The position numbers and the translations under genes were made by a program. From Lates calcarifer (lineage: Eukaryota > Chordata > Actinopteri > Centropomidae): a stretch of DNA of 64,000 nucleotides. Of this stretch, positions 33,201 to 46,300 are shown in pieces (the first letter of the stretch is position 1; every line of letters begins with the position of its first letter). The stretch lies in contig NC_066838.1 in the NCBI RefSeq assembly GCF_001640805.2, positions 6,590,601 through 6,654,600 on the forward strand, in the 5' to 3' direction. Under the pieces are notes generated by a model, which was not told the origin of the DNA, did not search any database, and saw only the letters and a program-made list of their open reading frames with translations.

Positions 33201-36200
33201 AACGAAAAGAGAGGACATCAAAAAGTCTTACAACTGTAACCTTCAGGGGTGAACTATAACATAGCAGAACAGAAATTATGACATGACACACCTCCACTGT
33301 AGCATTTCTGCCCTGAGACCTTTTTAATTTGTCAATACAAATTACATTGCAAAGGCTTTGGTGTGATGGGTAACAGAAGGGCTAAATATTAAAATAAGTC
33401 ATGACCCTCTGTGAACATGGTGGTGAGCAATGACTATTCTGCTACTATGACCCATCCTTTTAAACAGTACATTTCATTTAACATCCAGATGTGACAAATC
33501 CTACATTTTATCTACTGTAATATATATATATATATATATATGAAAGTGCAATCAGAATTTATTTCATCACTAAGCATTTTTAATGTGATAGTGAGGTCAT
33601 GGATTGTTGGATTGTATCTAAATACATCTGGGTATGTTGTAGTCTGTTCTGCAATAATCTACCCACACCTGTTTCAAGTGGGATTACCCCAGACTTCCTT
33701 TATTGTTTTCTTACTGGGTGGCAATATCAGAGATCTGTTCAGGAAATTGTGAAATAATATATGTGTATTTAGTATTTAAGATATTATTTTGCTCAGAAAC
33801 ATGGAAAAAATGGAGTGATCTAGTACAACAAGCCAAACCTGAACCCACTGAAACAAAATAAATAGGTCTCTCACACAGATAGAAAACTTTGAAGCCAATG
33901 TAGTATAAATATATACCTGTGAAATAAAACCACTTAATGTAATGTTACAGCCAGTGAAAAGTATGAAAAAAGATGAGTAAGTAATGGAGTAATTGAACAT
34001 CTTTAAATATTTGTATATATCTGCAAATGGACATCAGCTCTTTCCCATAAAAAAGTCTCAAGGCAATTTTGAATAACCCTCCTTTGGAAAATGTACAGTC
34101 AAAATATCTTAAAAGGTGGGGGCTTCGGCTATGTAGCTGTATTTAGTCAGATCCGTGGCACTCATTTTTATATGCAAGACCAAATAAGTTCTAGATGTGA
34201 TAGACCTATTTGGAGATATTAACTTTCTAAAATTTCTTGATCAGGTCAAAAAAAATAATAAAGATTTTTATTTATTTTATCCTGTAAAACATTCAGCAAC
34301 AAGGAATTACATGTATACATGTTGCAATTTAACCTTAGGGCTTCCTGGCAGATCAATAAAAAATTAGGAAAATAAACAATTGAGGGTCAGATTACAAAGA
34401 ATCTCAAGAATGATTACTACCGCTTCAAACAAAAAAGAACATCTGACACACTCTTGTTGTGATCAGGCTGTTTCTCTTTGGACACATGAGGGCAGCATAG
34501 GTTTGTCGAGATGATTTTGAAGTTTGTATGTACATCTAAAGCTTTAGACTGCCTGGCTTTTATTGTACAGTTTGATAAATGGGAGGTTGTTGTAAGCACA
34601 CACACAAAGTAGTGCACATTACAAGATATAAGATGTTACAAGGTCATTAGGATGATACGGTGAGTGGAGGTTGTTTGTATCAGAGCAAAAATAAATGAAT
34701 AAAGTCCAATTTAAAAGTCCATTTAAAATGTTGGGGGTGAGTGCGTGTGCATGTGTGTGTTTCCTCTGAACTTCTGTAACTATTGTATGAATGTATTAAA
34801 AATTTTTAAAAAAGAGACAGGTCGACAACAATATAACGTGCTCCTTTGTCCAGTGGCTGACACCAGCCTGCTAAGACTTGTCACTCATGGAAATCTTGAT
34901 TTATTGCTACCGGAATTATATCTACTTCCTCATGGTCATAATTGTGCTCAGATAAGAGATTCCCTCAAATTATATGCTCTTATAGTGATTTACACCGGAG
35001 ACAGAGGAGCTGATGACAAAAATAAAAATTATCTCAGTGACCTCAGTAATCTGCATGTCAGCTCTTCTTCTGTGCCTTATTGTCTGCATGTAGCCAGTTA
35101 TATATCTGTTTGATGGTATAATATAGATATTTGGTATATTTGGTTCATATAAAACAATAAAAACCCATTTACCCTCATTAATCAGTTGTGGACTGAGCAG
35201 AATAGTGAAGGCAACTATAAAGATGAACATGAATTAATTCATTAAAGTACTGTGGTACACACTGTACTGTACTGATGTTCGGACTCAGCTTATGGGATAT
35301 CTGGTGTAGACAGATGACACTTCGTCCTGATGGTGGAGTCTCTGGATTCATCCTCTGGGAATGAATGAATATTCACTTCAGATTTAATGCAAATGTGTCT
35401 GGCAGCTAATGTAGAATAGGCTTTCAAGGAAATTCTCTTTAGAGGTCAAAAGTCCAGAGGTAAACAACAAGTTCTGAAACGTGACTTGAAATTGAAACTT
35501 GTGGTTCAGGGAGGCAATAAACATCAGTCATTTCCTCCTCTGAACATCCACTTCTGTATGTCCATGATGTCAGTGGCAGATCAGGTGCTTTTACTGACGA
35601 ATATTTCACGAGATGTAACAAACACAGACACTTCTCTGAGATCAACATCTGGACCACATCTGCCACAGGGGAATGAAATGCATCAAAGAAAACAAAGACA
35701 ATCTTGGAATTGAGTCGTAGATTTATTTGAAATATGGAGGTGAGTTTTCATTGCAGAGCAAATCCCTTTCAACAATTCAGAATCAACTGTTCAGTTCATT
35801 TAGTTTAAAAAAAACAAAACAAAACATATTTTAATATGAAGTGTTAATTAGCTGCTGTGGCGTTTCTGCAGGAATCTATGCCCAGATCTCATGTTAATGA
35901 AGCCTAAGGTGCTGTGGGTAGTGCTGTTTTCTTGGCTCAGCCACAGTGGTTGTAGGCACTCATGATAACAGTTCTTTGAAAAAAGCTGTAAATGTGTCTT
36001 TCCTCATTTTCTGAGCAGTAGAGGATTTTTCAGAGAAAAGAGCATACAGACACCGGGTGTTTTCAAACTGTATCAACTGAGATTATTTATTTATTGATTA
36101 TTGATTGATTATTTATTAGATTTTAGACTCTTTAGTACTCTGCTTTGAGGTCAGTGGCTAAATGTTGCTTGGACAACAAAATGACAGACGAGACAACTTA

Positions 36201-37007
36201 GTCATTGATTAACTTCCAAGAGACGGAAAAATCGGTAAATCCTGTAAATCCTGTCCTGACCAGGTCACGTGGGTGTCTCTACACTCCACACTGCTTCAGC
36301 CTGCAGGAACATACCTCCACCACCTCTGAGCAGAGGGAACATGCTGCTGCTGTATTAGCACACAAGAAGTCGTCAGCCTTACAAAAAGGATATAACAAAC
36401 AATAACAGATCAGGTTAATGAAAGAAAATAAAAGAGTTTCATGTATACATTATACAATGCAGGGAAGTAAATCAAGAGTCTATTAGAGAAATATAATAGA
36501 ATCAGTGTTGTTCTTGCAGCAGGTGAACATTACAGTAAGCCAAAAGGAGAATGATAGAAATGATCCTGCAGCAACATGTTGACACCTGTCAGCTCCAGCC
36601 TCTCTCAGTTATTATTGCTGCTGTCACTCTACTCACTCTCTACTGCATCATGCCAGAATTCAAATATAAGCTATAAACATCTTTCCTGTATTTGGCAGGA
36701 TGCAATTTGATATTTTACCATGTAATGCAGTTGGCTGTCTGCATAGGTCTCCAACAGGTCTCCATCAGAGATAATTACACAATAAACTGTCATATAACTT
36801 TCAGTTTCCCTGTACTAAAACGTCTGATCTGAAGTTAATGAACTGAAAGTTTTACTTGCAAAGTTCTTTATAAATTTTGAATTTGGATAATTTTCTATAT
36901 GAATGAATAAATCAGCCATCTCTTAAACACACTTAACATGGTCTTTTTAAATGTGTAGTTTATCCTGAGTGGGTGAGAGTTTGTCTTCCCTGGCTGAGGC
37001 TCCACCA
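33201..37007. other. SZRD1-SMIM1 intergenic region
   Basis: AT-rich spacer of 3.8 kb, including the SMIM1 3' UTR at its right end. I see a TA microsatellite at 33521-33541 and otherwise no feature that I can support. The open frames here are short and resemble no known domain. Confidence 0.55.
33521..33541. repeat. (TA)n microsatellite
   Basis: About ten TA units. Confidence 0.9.
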
Positions 37008-37522
37008 TCAGCACCTGTGGACGTAGTATCCTGTCACGTATCCTATGATGTAGATGGACACCAGCGCAGCCAGAGCTCCTGCTACCTTCACTGCCATTCC
37101 AGTTCTGCCGACACACACTCTGTTGTAGAGCCTGTGAATGTAGAAGAGGAGGCAGAGTCAAAGAGGAACACAGCTGCTGTTGGAAAGAACATTTACTACT
37201 ACTATAACATTCAGCAGGGTTAAAAGATAACATTATATTTAGTGACATGAAGTTAAATTATTTCAACCCCATTCATCAGCTTAAACCAAGCAAGTACCAG
37301 TATTTGGCTTCATCTCATCCACATCTTCCTGCATCTCTACATGTTTGTTGTTAAATCACATCAGAAAATTCTCATTAATATGAAAACTCAGTGTTCAGTC
37401 TTTATGTCGGCTTCACTTCTGTTTCACCTCATCACTGTGGACTGTGATGCCTCTACGTTCAAGTTGATGTTGTCCTCGTTCCAGCGATCATACTGCACAC
37501 TGCCAGCACCTTCAGAGTCCAT
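37008..37522 (-). CDS. smim1: SMIM1 (Vel blood-group type small membrane protein), complete, 72 residues
   Basis: A single-pass membrane protein that carries the Vel antigen on human red cells and affects red-cell traits. Two coding exons on the minus strand: 37522-37428 and 37131-37008, joined in phase 2 by GTGAAA...CACAG, stop TGA. The N terminus is MDSEGAGSVQYDRWNED, which fits the human pattern of a short start followed by HYSRWED. A charged stretch leads into a hydrophobic helix (about 45-69), then GYVTGYYVHRC at the end, almost the human GYLTGYYVHKC. The fish protein lacks the final Lys. Both exons are under 130 bp, so the gene does not form a conspicuous open frame. A hydrophilic first half and a C-terminal anchor match the family. 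Confidence 0.85.
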
Positions 37523-37830
37523 GTGGGAAGTCTTTCCTCTCCTCAGAGGTTTATCAGCTGCCTGGAATCACTGTTCACTCACTGCTTCACTGCTCAGCCT
37601 GCACACAGACACTCTGCTCACTGACACTGTGACGATCAAGAACCGTTTGTGTGCAACAAAATGTCTGGATCTGGTGTTGATAAACGACCACAAAAACAGT
37701 TTTATGTTTAATCAAAGTGTGATTATATGACATCTAAAATGTTGATGCAGATGAATCATGTTAGTCTAGGATTCATGTTGTTTAATTCAGTTTATATTCA
37801 CACATTCAAACAAAGTTAATTTGAACTCAC

Positions 37831-37939
37831 CTGAGTCTGAACCAGTCGACAGTCTGCGCTTAAAGATCCGGTCTGCAGCACTTTTAAAGTCACGGCTGAG
37901 ACTAAGAGCCATTCCTCCTTGGTGTGAGAGGTTGACCAT
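37831..37939 (-). other. Candidate upstream (untranslated or alternative) SMIM1 exon
   Basis: This stretch ends in a good donor, GACTCAG|GTGAGT at 37831/37830. It opens with an ATG at 37939 and a 36-codon open frame (MVNLSHQGGMALS...), which does not join the SMIM1 frame in the last exon. It may be an untranslated first exon with an upstream open frame, or chance. Confidence 0.4.
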
Positions 37940-38805
37940 AGTTCAGATGTTCACTGAGGCCATTCTGTCATAAATTCATTGGTTGTAATCCAGCTGTTGT
38001 ATTTCTTCTCCTTATATGACTCCTTCTCAGTGATAAAGGGCAGTTCAAACTCTGAATGCTGCCGTCAGCCTCCGGTTTCATCACATCCTGTGCAGATAGT
38101 TGGCTGCAGAGCAAAAATACTGATTTGGTTACATATAATATAAATATCTTGGTCAAAGATTTTTCTAAGGTAGTACTGGGGAGGATAATCATGTTGCAGA
38201 TCTATTTCAGTCGTAGTAACAGTGCCCTCTTGTGGTTTTAGAGGTAAAGAAATCCAGTAATCTGAGCTACTCACATTACCATAAATACACTGATTTATCA
38301 GGAGGTGAAGATTTGTTTCACTTAATCTGAATTGTCAGGTGAAAATCATTTTTGCTCCAGGGCTTAGGTGGACTTGTGAGGCACCCCTGGGCCTTAGAGG
38401 ACAGCAGTGGTTTGTACTTGTCTGGACTCCGCTCAGTGGAGTTAGTGGCTCAACATCATTGTTGAACCCTACTGTCCTCTCATGGACAGGTAGACAGGGA
38501 GACACTGACAATGCAGAGCGGTTTGGTATTTTCAGAAGAAAGACCTTGTTACAATAAATATTATGCATATTATACATAAACACCTAAAATGACTACAGAA
38601 TGTTTGATTATGCACCATGTGCTAGATTTAAGGACTTTTTTTTAAGGACTTTTTGACATTAATTCATAATGCCAGATTATCCCAAATAACATACTCCAAA
38701 GGCCTGGTACAGCTTTCCATGTGCTTGATGAATATTCACAAATGCAGATATATCTACAGATATCATTATGGTTGTATCATTAAAGGTAAACATTTAATTT
38801 TCATG

Positions 38806-38863
38806 TTATATTATATTATATTATATTATATTATATTATATTATATTATATTATATTATATTA
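38806..38863. repeat. (TATAT)n pentanucleotide repeat
   Basis: About eleven to twelve units of TATAT/TTATA, ending close to the CDK11 promoter. Confidence 0.95.
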
Positions 38864-38880
38864 TGAGGAAGTGATTGTTT

Positions 38881-38956
38881 CACACCGGAAGTTTTACAAA
38901 CGTTACCACCGCGTTAGGACTTCCGGTGTGCCATAATACCGCTGCGCATATTTCAG
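38881..38956 (+). promoter_or_regulatory. CDK11 core promoter and untranslated first exon (inferred)
   Basis: CACACCGGAAGT (38881-38892) and ACTTCCGGTGTG (38919-38930) form a perfect 12-bp inverted pair, each carrying an ETS-type CCGGAAGT site. CTGCGCAT follows at about 38942. A plausible donor, TTTCAG|GTTTG, lies at 38956. No TATA box is seen. It suits a housekeeping kinase; the exon limits are inferred. Confidence 0.5.
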
Positions 38957-40003
38957 GTTTGTTTAACAGTTTCTACTGCTCGGTGATTAACTTCATCGTT
39001 TACTGTACCTAGGCTTTTAACGAACGTTGCGGACACGGCCATAGGTTCTGTAGTTTATACCTCTACAGGCTGTACTAAAGATTCCCTTTTAAATCATAAA
39101 GTTAGCTGCAGGAGTTGTTTAGCAGCAATCGCTCGTGCTAGTTTTAGCTAGCTAGCGTTAGTTAGCTCATGTGTTAGCATCACGCTTGATTCACAACATT
39201 CAGCGGCTTTAGAAGTCATTACCTACCATTTCTGTTAATGCGCAGGCACATGCTGCTGCTTTAAAGTTCACCCACTGGTTTATTCAGAAATAAGTATAAC
39301 AGTTAAGCTATACACTGAATAGTAAGCTGAAGTTAGACACCGTTAACCGCCTGTTGTCAAATTTCACTCAAATATTAGAGCTTGAGTCTATTTCTCATTT
39401 ATTCGAATGTGCTGGTGAATTTGTCCTTGACATGATAACCATAGGACAGGACTTCATTGCCGGTAAAAGTGTTTGTCATTGGTGAAATAGCACAGAAAAT
39501 AAGATGTATGTAAATTAAGTTTAGTCGTTGATGTTTTACTCAAGTCACTGCTGTCTGATGAACTGGGTGTATGCTGAACGACCAGAGAATCCTGTCTGTT
39601 ATAATGGTCTACTGCGCTAAGGCCTAGACATCACACCTTTTGAACTGAAAAGACTTCTTCACATTCCCAGTTACCTCCAGTATGCAAATGAAGCAGACCA
39701 TTCATGTACATACAGTGACAGTGGGGCAAACTGTTATCTTCTAAATTACCACTGGTCTTGTTTTGACCTTTCCAATAAAGTAAAACGGATGATTTATAGA
39801 AGACTTATCTATTTTGTGGGAGAGATCTGAGTACACCAAGTAGATAAAAAATTAACAATGACTAAAAAGTTGTTGGCTATTTTCTGCCATTAACTATATA
39901 TTGCTTCATTGTGTTTTGCACAAGCCTGACTCTTCATGATTCAAGTGAAACTGAGCTGTGTATGTGTGTGTGATGTGGAGCAGGCGGTGCAGAGTGGATG
40001 CTG
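38957..40003 (+). other. CDK11 5' UTR and intron 1
   Basis: About 1 kb between the inferred first exon and the start codon. The acceptor is TGGAGCAG, ending near 39983. I see nothing else in it. Confidence 0.5.
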
Positions 40004-40249
40004 ATGGGGGACGAAAAGGAGACCTGGAAAGTAAAAACTCTTGACGAAATCCTACTTGAGAAAAAACGAAGAAGAGAATTAGAAGAGAGAACAGACCCCA
40101 AGCGCCAGAAAAATGTACAGTATTTCAAAGTTAATGTAAGATCCATATGACACCCAATGTTGATAACTTAATACAAAAGCTTATTGTATAATACATCTTG
40201 GTTTGAGAACATTCAGAATTGTTTACTAGAAATTGCAGTGTCTATAGAT

Positions 40250-40342
<93 letters not shown>

Positions 40343-43300
40343 TATATAATTATTTATTTTTTTTACAAAACAAGTGATTGTTGTTTCAGAGGTTTTTAAT
40401 ACACGCATACACAAACTGTTTTGATGGAGACTTTTTTTTAAAAATGTATTTATGTATTTACTTTTTTAACAAGAAATGTATTTCTGAAAAACTGCAAATA
40501 TTTGTAGCTACAGTCTAAATGTTCTGGTAACTGTACTAACTTCCTTAATCTTCATCTGAGGACATTTTAGTGATTTCTCTCCATCTTTAACCTAAATATT
40601 CTGCTCTTTTTATTTTACGCAGTTCACACAGGGCCTTGTTCCACAGGCGGATGATCGGGAATCCAAACGAGACACTCCGGAGGAAGGAGAACTACGGGAT
40701 CCAAGAATGGAAATAACAATTCGTAATTCCCCGTACACACGGGAAGACTCAACAGAGGACAGGTGCTTGGAATCGTAGGCACCAAACATGAGTGAATATA
40801 TCGAAGTGACACTCAACCCAGTAGCTAGTAGCTCTTTAGAGTCTCAGTATTTTCTTTATGTTTATGCAGAGGAGAGGAAGATGAATCTCTAGCAATCAAG
40901 CCCCCACAGCAGATAGCGAGGAAAGACAAGTCTCACCACAGAAAGGAGGAGAAGAGAAAAGATAAAAGACGTCATCGCAGTCACTCAGATGAAGGAGGTA
41001 CGGGAGTGCTGTTTAATTACATAAACACAAACATATGTTTTACAGCTGAATACAACACATTTGGAACTGTTTTTGCAGGTCTGGTTCCACTCATGGTTTT
41101 TGCTTCTACAGCAGGGAAACATGTAAGGCCCAAAGACAAAGAAAAAGAGCGAGAGAGCGATCGGAGGAAGCGTCAGTGGGAAGAAGACAAAGCCCGGCGA
41201 GACTGGGAGAGGCAGAAACGAAGGGAACAGGCCAGAGCTCATTCACGCAGAGAGAGGTGAGCAGTGACCCTGGAGAGGCTCCACATGATGTGAGAAATGT
41301 AGAGATGTATTTAATATTTTGAAACAGTAGATTGTAAATTGAGCGTACATTATTTTGAATGCCAGCATCTGTTTTGTTGGATTGGAAAATGAGTCTAGTT
41401 TACAATGAAGCACAGATTCACATGGCACAGGTTGTTACAGAAATGTGTTAATCATTGCATACAGCTGTGGAGGCAACAATCCCACAGCCATTAACTAACT
41501 GTATCTTTGTGTATGACATCAACCCAAAGTAAAAATACAGCAAACAATGACAAAACTGGGCTTTTGGTTATCTGAACAGACCTCGAGTGGATTCTCCTGG
41601 GTTTTTTTTGGACCACAGGGACCGGCTGGAGCAGCTGGAACGCCAGCGCGAACGCGACCGAAAGCTGCGTGAACAGCAGAAAGAGCAACGTGAGCTCAAG
41701 GATCGAGAGAGAAGGGCCGAGGAGCGGCGCAAAGAAAGAGGGGGTCGACGAGAAGGTCAGGAGATAGGAGCGTTTTTTCACTTTGGCCGGTACCAGGCTA
41801 GAGTCTTCATGCTAAGCTAGGATAAACACATCCTGACTCCAGTTCTGTAGTAACAAACAGACACAAGAATCACATTGATTTTCCCTTGTAACCAGGGGAA
41901 GAAAGCAAATAGGAAATAGCAAATATTTCCCAAACTGTTTAATGGGGCTGTGATGAACCCTGTGAACTGTGAACTGAAATCTACAGCAGTGAATAATTAG
42001 ACACTTTCCTGTTTGCAGTGTTGTCTCACCACCGAATGCTACCCGACGAGTATGATGAGAAGCCAAAACAAAGTCACCGCAGCCGCAGTCCTACCCGCGT
42101 TCCCAGAGACAGATCTGAACACAGCGAACCACGGAAAAGTGGAAGTGAGTTCACCATTATATCACAGTCTATAAAAATCTTTATTTGCTTTTATTATACT
42201 TTTTAATTGTATCCTGTCATTGTTTGCTGGTACAAAGACTCCCAAAGAGATCACTTGCGTTTCAGCATAGCTCACAATACTTTTTTCCTGCAGCATCGAA
42301 GGAGGAGAAGCCGGAGGGCAAAGACCTGCTCGCAGACCTTCAGGATATAAGTGACAGCGAAAGGAAGACCAGCACAGCAGAGTCCTCCATGGGTAATAAT
42401 TGATCTAACCTACACTTTGAACAAAGACCCTTTTACATACTACAATTAATACATTCTAGTGTTCAGTGCGTTGTCTAGTTATTGTAGTGCTGTGAATGGA
42501 TCAACATTCTCGGGAAGCGAGACTTTCTCAGTAGAACACAAAATGTGATGAGGATAATCACTCACTGATGTTAGTCATTATAGCCTTGAAATTTACAAGA
42601 TGGGATGTTTAGATCAGAAACACCGCAGGAATTCAGTGGTGTTAACACATAACCACCAGAACCAATAATGTGATAATGACATGGCAGTTTCACTGTTGCG
42701 GTGACATTTTTTCTGATTGTTTAAAAAATTTCAAATTAATCTTTTCATTGTTGTCTAGCTTCAGGATCAGGCTCTGACGAAGAGGAGGAGGATGACGACG
42801 ACGAAGAGGAGTCCAGCAGCCAGAGTGAGGGTGAAGAAGAGGAGGAGGAGGAGGAGTCTGTCTCAGGCTCAGGAAGGTCTGAGCAGAGTGCAGGTAAAAC
42901 TGTCAAAGACTTCTCCACTCCTGTGACAGCTTCAGTTTTACAGCATCACAGGTTTAACCGAGCGGCTTCCTCCTTTACAGAGGATGTGAGTGAGGACGAG
43001 CAGTCAGAGGAAGACTTTGAAGAGGAGAGGGAAAATGGAAATCACATTCCTGCAGGTGGGTGAACCACTGACGTCACCATTGATGTCTATGTGGGTACGA
43101 CATCACCATTCCTAACTTCATAACTAAGTCATCCAGAGGTGTAAATATAAAGTTATTCTAATGATTCACATGTCCTGCTTTGTGTCACATGATGACAACT
43201 GAACAGGAGCAGTTAGTTGCAACCCTTAATTGAATCTAATTATGAATCTAACATAAATTTCCCCGCAGTGCCAGAGTCCCGTTTTGACCATGACTCAGAG

Positions 43301-46300
43301 GAGAGCGGTCAGGACATGGAGGAAGAGGAGGAGGAGGAGGATGAGGAGGAGGAGGATGAAGAAGCAGGAGACGGTGACCCCACTCCTCACTCTCAGACTC
43401 ACTCACGCTCCCCCACTCCTGAAGAGAACTACATCCCAGACTCCCCCCCGATTTCCCCTGTGGAGCTGAAGAAGGAGCTGCCCAAATATCTGCCTGCTTT
43501 ACAGGTCAGCACCAAGATAACAAATCTACATCCATATGAATTACAAACATAGACTAATTATGTATGGATATGTAATCTTGTTTGTGTGTTGGTTTTCAGG
43601 GTTGTCGCAGTGTTGAAGAATTTCAGTGTTTGAACCGAATAGAGGAGGGAACCTATGGAGTGGTGTACAGAGCCAAGGACAAAAAGACTGGTATGAAAAT
43701 AAACCCACAGATACAGTTATTTTTACGGTTCTCAGAGTTGTCTGTTGATGAAATAATAAATATGTTTGCAGATGAGATTGTTGCTCTGAAAAGGCTGAAG
43801 ATGGAGAAGGAGAAGGAAGGCTTTCCCATCACCTCTTTAAGAGAAATCAATACAATTCTGAAAGCTCAACACCCAAACATTGTCACAGTCAGGGTGAGAG
43901 AACATGGAAAATACTTAGTTATTACTTAATATTTCTTTTATTGGCGGTCTACCAGGGAAATCTAATTATCTATTCCTTTTCCCCACTATATCAGGAAATA
44001 GTCGTTGGAAGCAATATGGACAAGATCTACATTGTGATGAACTATGTAGAACATGACCTGAAGAGTCTGATGGAAACTATGAAGCAGCCCTTCCTGCCAG
44101 GTGATGAGAGATATTATTGAGCTTTGGTCCATTTCTTTGTGTAATAATAAGATGAATGGGATAAAAATATATTCTGTCTTTATTCAGACCTGTAATAATA
44201 GATTTTTCTTTATTTTTAGCTGTAGCAGTGAATGTCTGTCCTCTACTTCACAACTGTTAAAACATGACGTCTCCTCTTTCAGGTGAGGTAAAGACTCTGA
44301 TGATTCAGCTGCTTCGAGGAGTCCGACATCTGCATGATAACTGGATTCTGCACCGTGATCTGAAGACATCAAATCTGCTGCTGAGCCACAAGGGGATCCT
44401 GAAGGTATGTATGTCAGGACTGCGGTTCTCATTGAGAGCTTGACAACAGCTAGTCTTCCTCAGGCCCTAGAGTGTAACTAAGGGGTCCCCAGTAAAACCG
44501 AGTTCTACCATCATTTAATGAAATATCTGTTAAAAGAGTGAAGCAGGTTTCGGGGGCGCCCCCATAGCCGAATGGTTGGAGCACGTACCACATGGGCTTA
44601 AGTGCCCTGAGCAGCTGGTCCCCGGATCGACTCCCAGTCTGGCCGGATCTTTACTGTGTGTCCCCCGCTCTTTCTCCCTGTTTCCTGTCTCATCTCCACT
44701 GTCCTATCCAATAAAGGCGAAAAATCCCCAAAAAATAACTTAAGAGAAAAAAAGAGTGAAGCAGGTTTAGCATTCATGTCTTTTTTTTTTCTCCATTGAC
44801 TTTTACATCATTGGTATATTGATGGTCAAGTTTTCATCATCCCTCTCATGTAATCATATGCCCACATGTCCACATTTGATTGGCCAATTTGAAATTTACA
44901 CCTCTGGAAATACTGAATTCAGGTAGATAGACTGAGAAAAAACTGGTTTAACGTTGATTAATGTATACTGTACAGCATAAATTTCACCTCCCCTGAACAT
45001 AAAGAAGTATTTCTAAATAACCACCTTTACAATTCATGGAAGATTACATAATTTATGAAATAAATATTCGGATATATAAGTATACAGTAAATGAGAACAT
45101 TCTTGATTTAATTTTACAAATATGTGAGACAGAGTAGCATTTTCTCTTTCAAGTTTTTACAGTACATCTGCAAATTCACATCGCCTTCTGTGAGACACAG
45201 TTCCCCCACACTGTGCCTCTCTGTGGCAACCATGCACCTCACTGTACTCTAAAATGACACCATACATTTTAGATGTCATCAGATCCAAAAAGATTGTTCT
45301 CATCAAACCAGAGTTGCTGTCAGTATCGACCTTGGCAGAGGCTAAACGAGCTTTTTCATGCTTTGGCTTCAGCAGCGGCCTCCTCCGTGGACAACAATCA
45401 TGCATTCCTCTTCTGTACAGGGTGTGTCTCACTGTGTGAGATGAAACAGTCACTCCACTTTGGCTTTCCACAGCCATGGCCAGCTCTGAGGCTCTAGCTT
45501 TGTGATTCTCCTGCACTTTCCCCAGTAAAAATTGCTTGTCGTGAAGTGAAAGTTTGTGGCAACAGCTTGAACATTTCAGGGACTTGCATAACAGTGATTT
45601 ACTAATCCCCTTGTACCCATGTCCTCTTTTGTACAATGCAATAATGTTCTTTGTCCAGTGTTCAGACAGTTCCCTCTTGTTGCTGTTGTTGTCAACATTA
45701 ACTCTGAGACTTAATTATACTTTTAATTCTCAACCACTTAAACCTGTTTGAGTGGGATGCAGTTGCTCTTAACTCTCACTAGAAAACATTCCTGTCCAAT
45801 ATTGACATGTTTTATTGGTTAATGACACACCAGCATTATATAGGAACCCAGAATATATCTATTTATCTGTATATTTATCTATATCTGTGATATATATTTG
45901 TACACACAGATCTGAAGAAGAAGAGAGCTGGGTTTGTTAGGTCTTGGGGAAATGTACTCATTCATGCTGTGTACTTACACAGCAGTGTTTGTTGTATGAT
46001 ACTGGATATTGAACACACACTCTACTTTCCAGTACATTACTCCATTTCACCACTGTGAAAAGTGTTGCAATGCAATTATACTGTCAAAAAAATGTACTAG
46101 GAGAGAAAAAATCCCAAAATAAATAACATTGTTTTTTCCATCTTTAGTTTGGTAGAATACAGACACACAAAAAAGGGTTTTCTTCAATCCATCTTTCGAT
46201 GATGCACAGCTTTCCCCAAGCTAGCAGCAGTACAGCACAGTTGCACAAACAACACATGATTACTAAAAGTCAATTAGAGCATGAATTTCTGGCAGAATGT

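Noticed and set aside
33776..34340. Possible L1-type reverse transcriptase remnant in the SZRD1-SMIM1 spacer
   Set aside because: Hydrophobic fragments were suggestive, but no catalytic or conserved C-terminal motif could be read.
44570..44640. tRNA gene in the CDK11 intron
   Set aside because: A and B boxes are there, but the arms do not pair as a full tRNA, and the SINE body, tail and target duplications explain the match.
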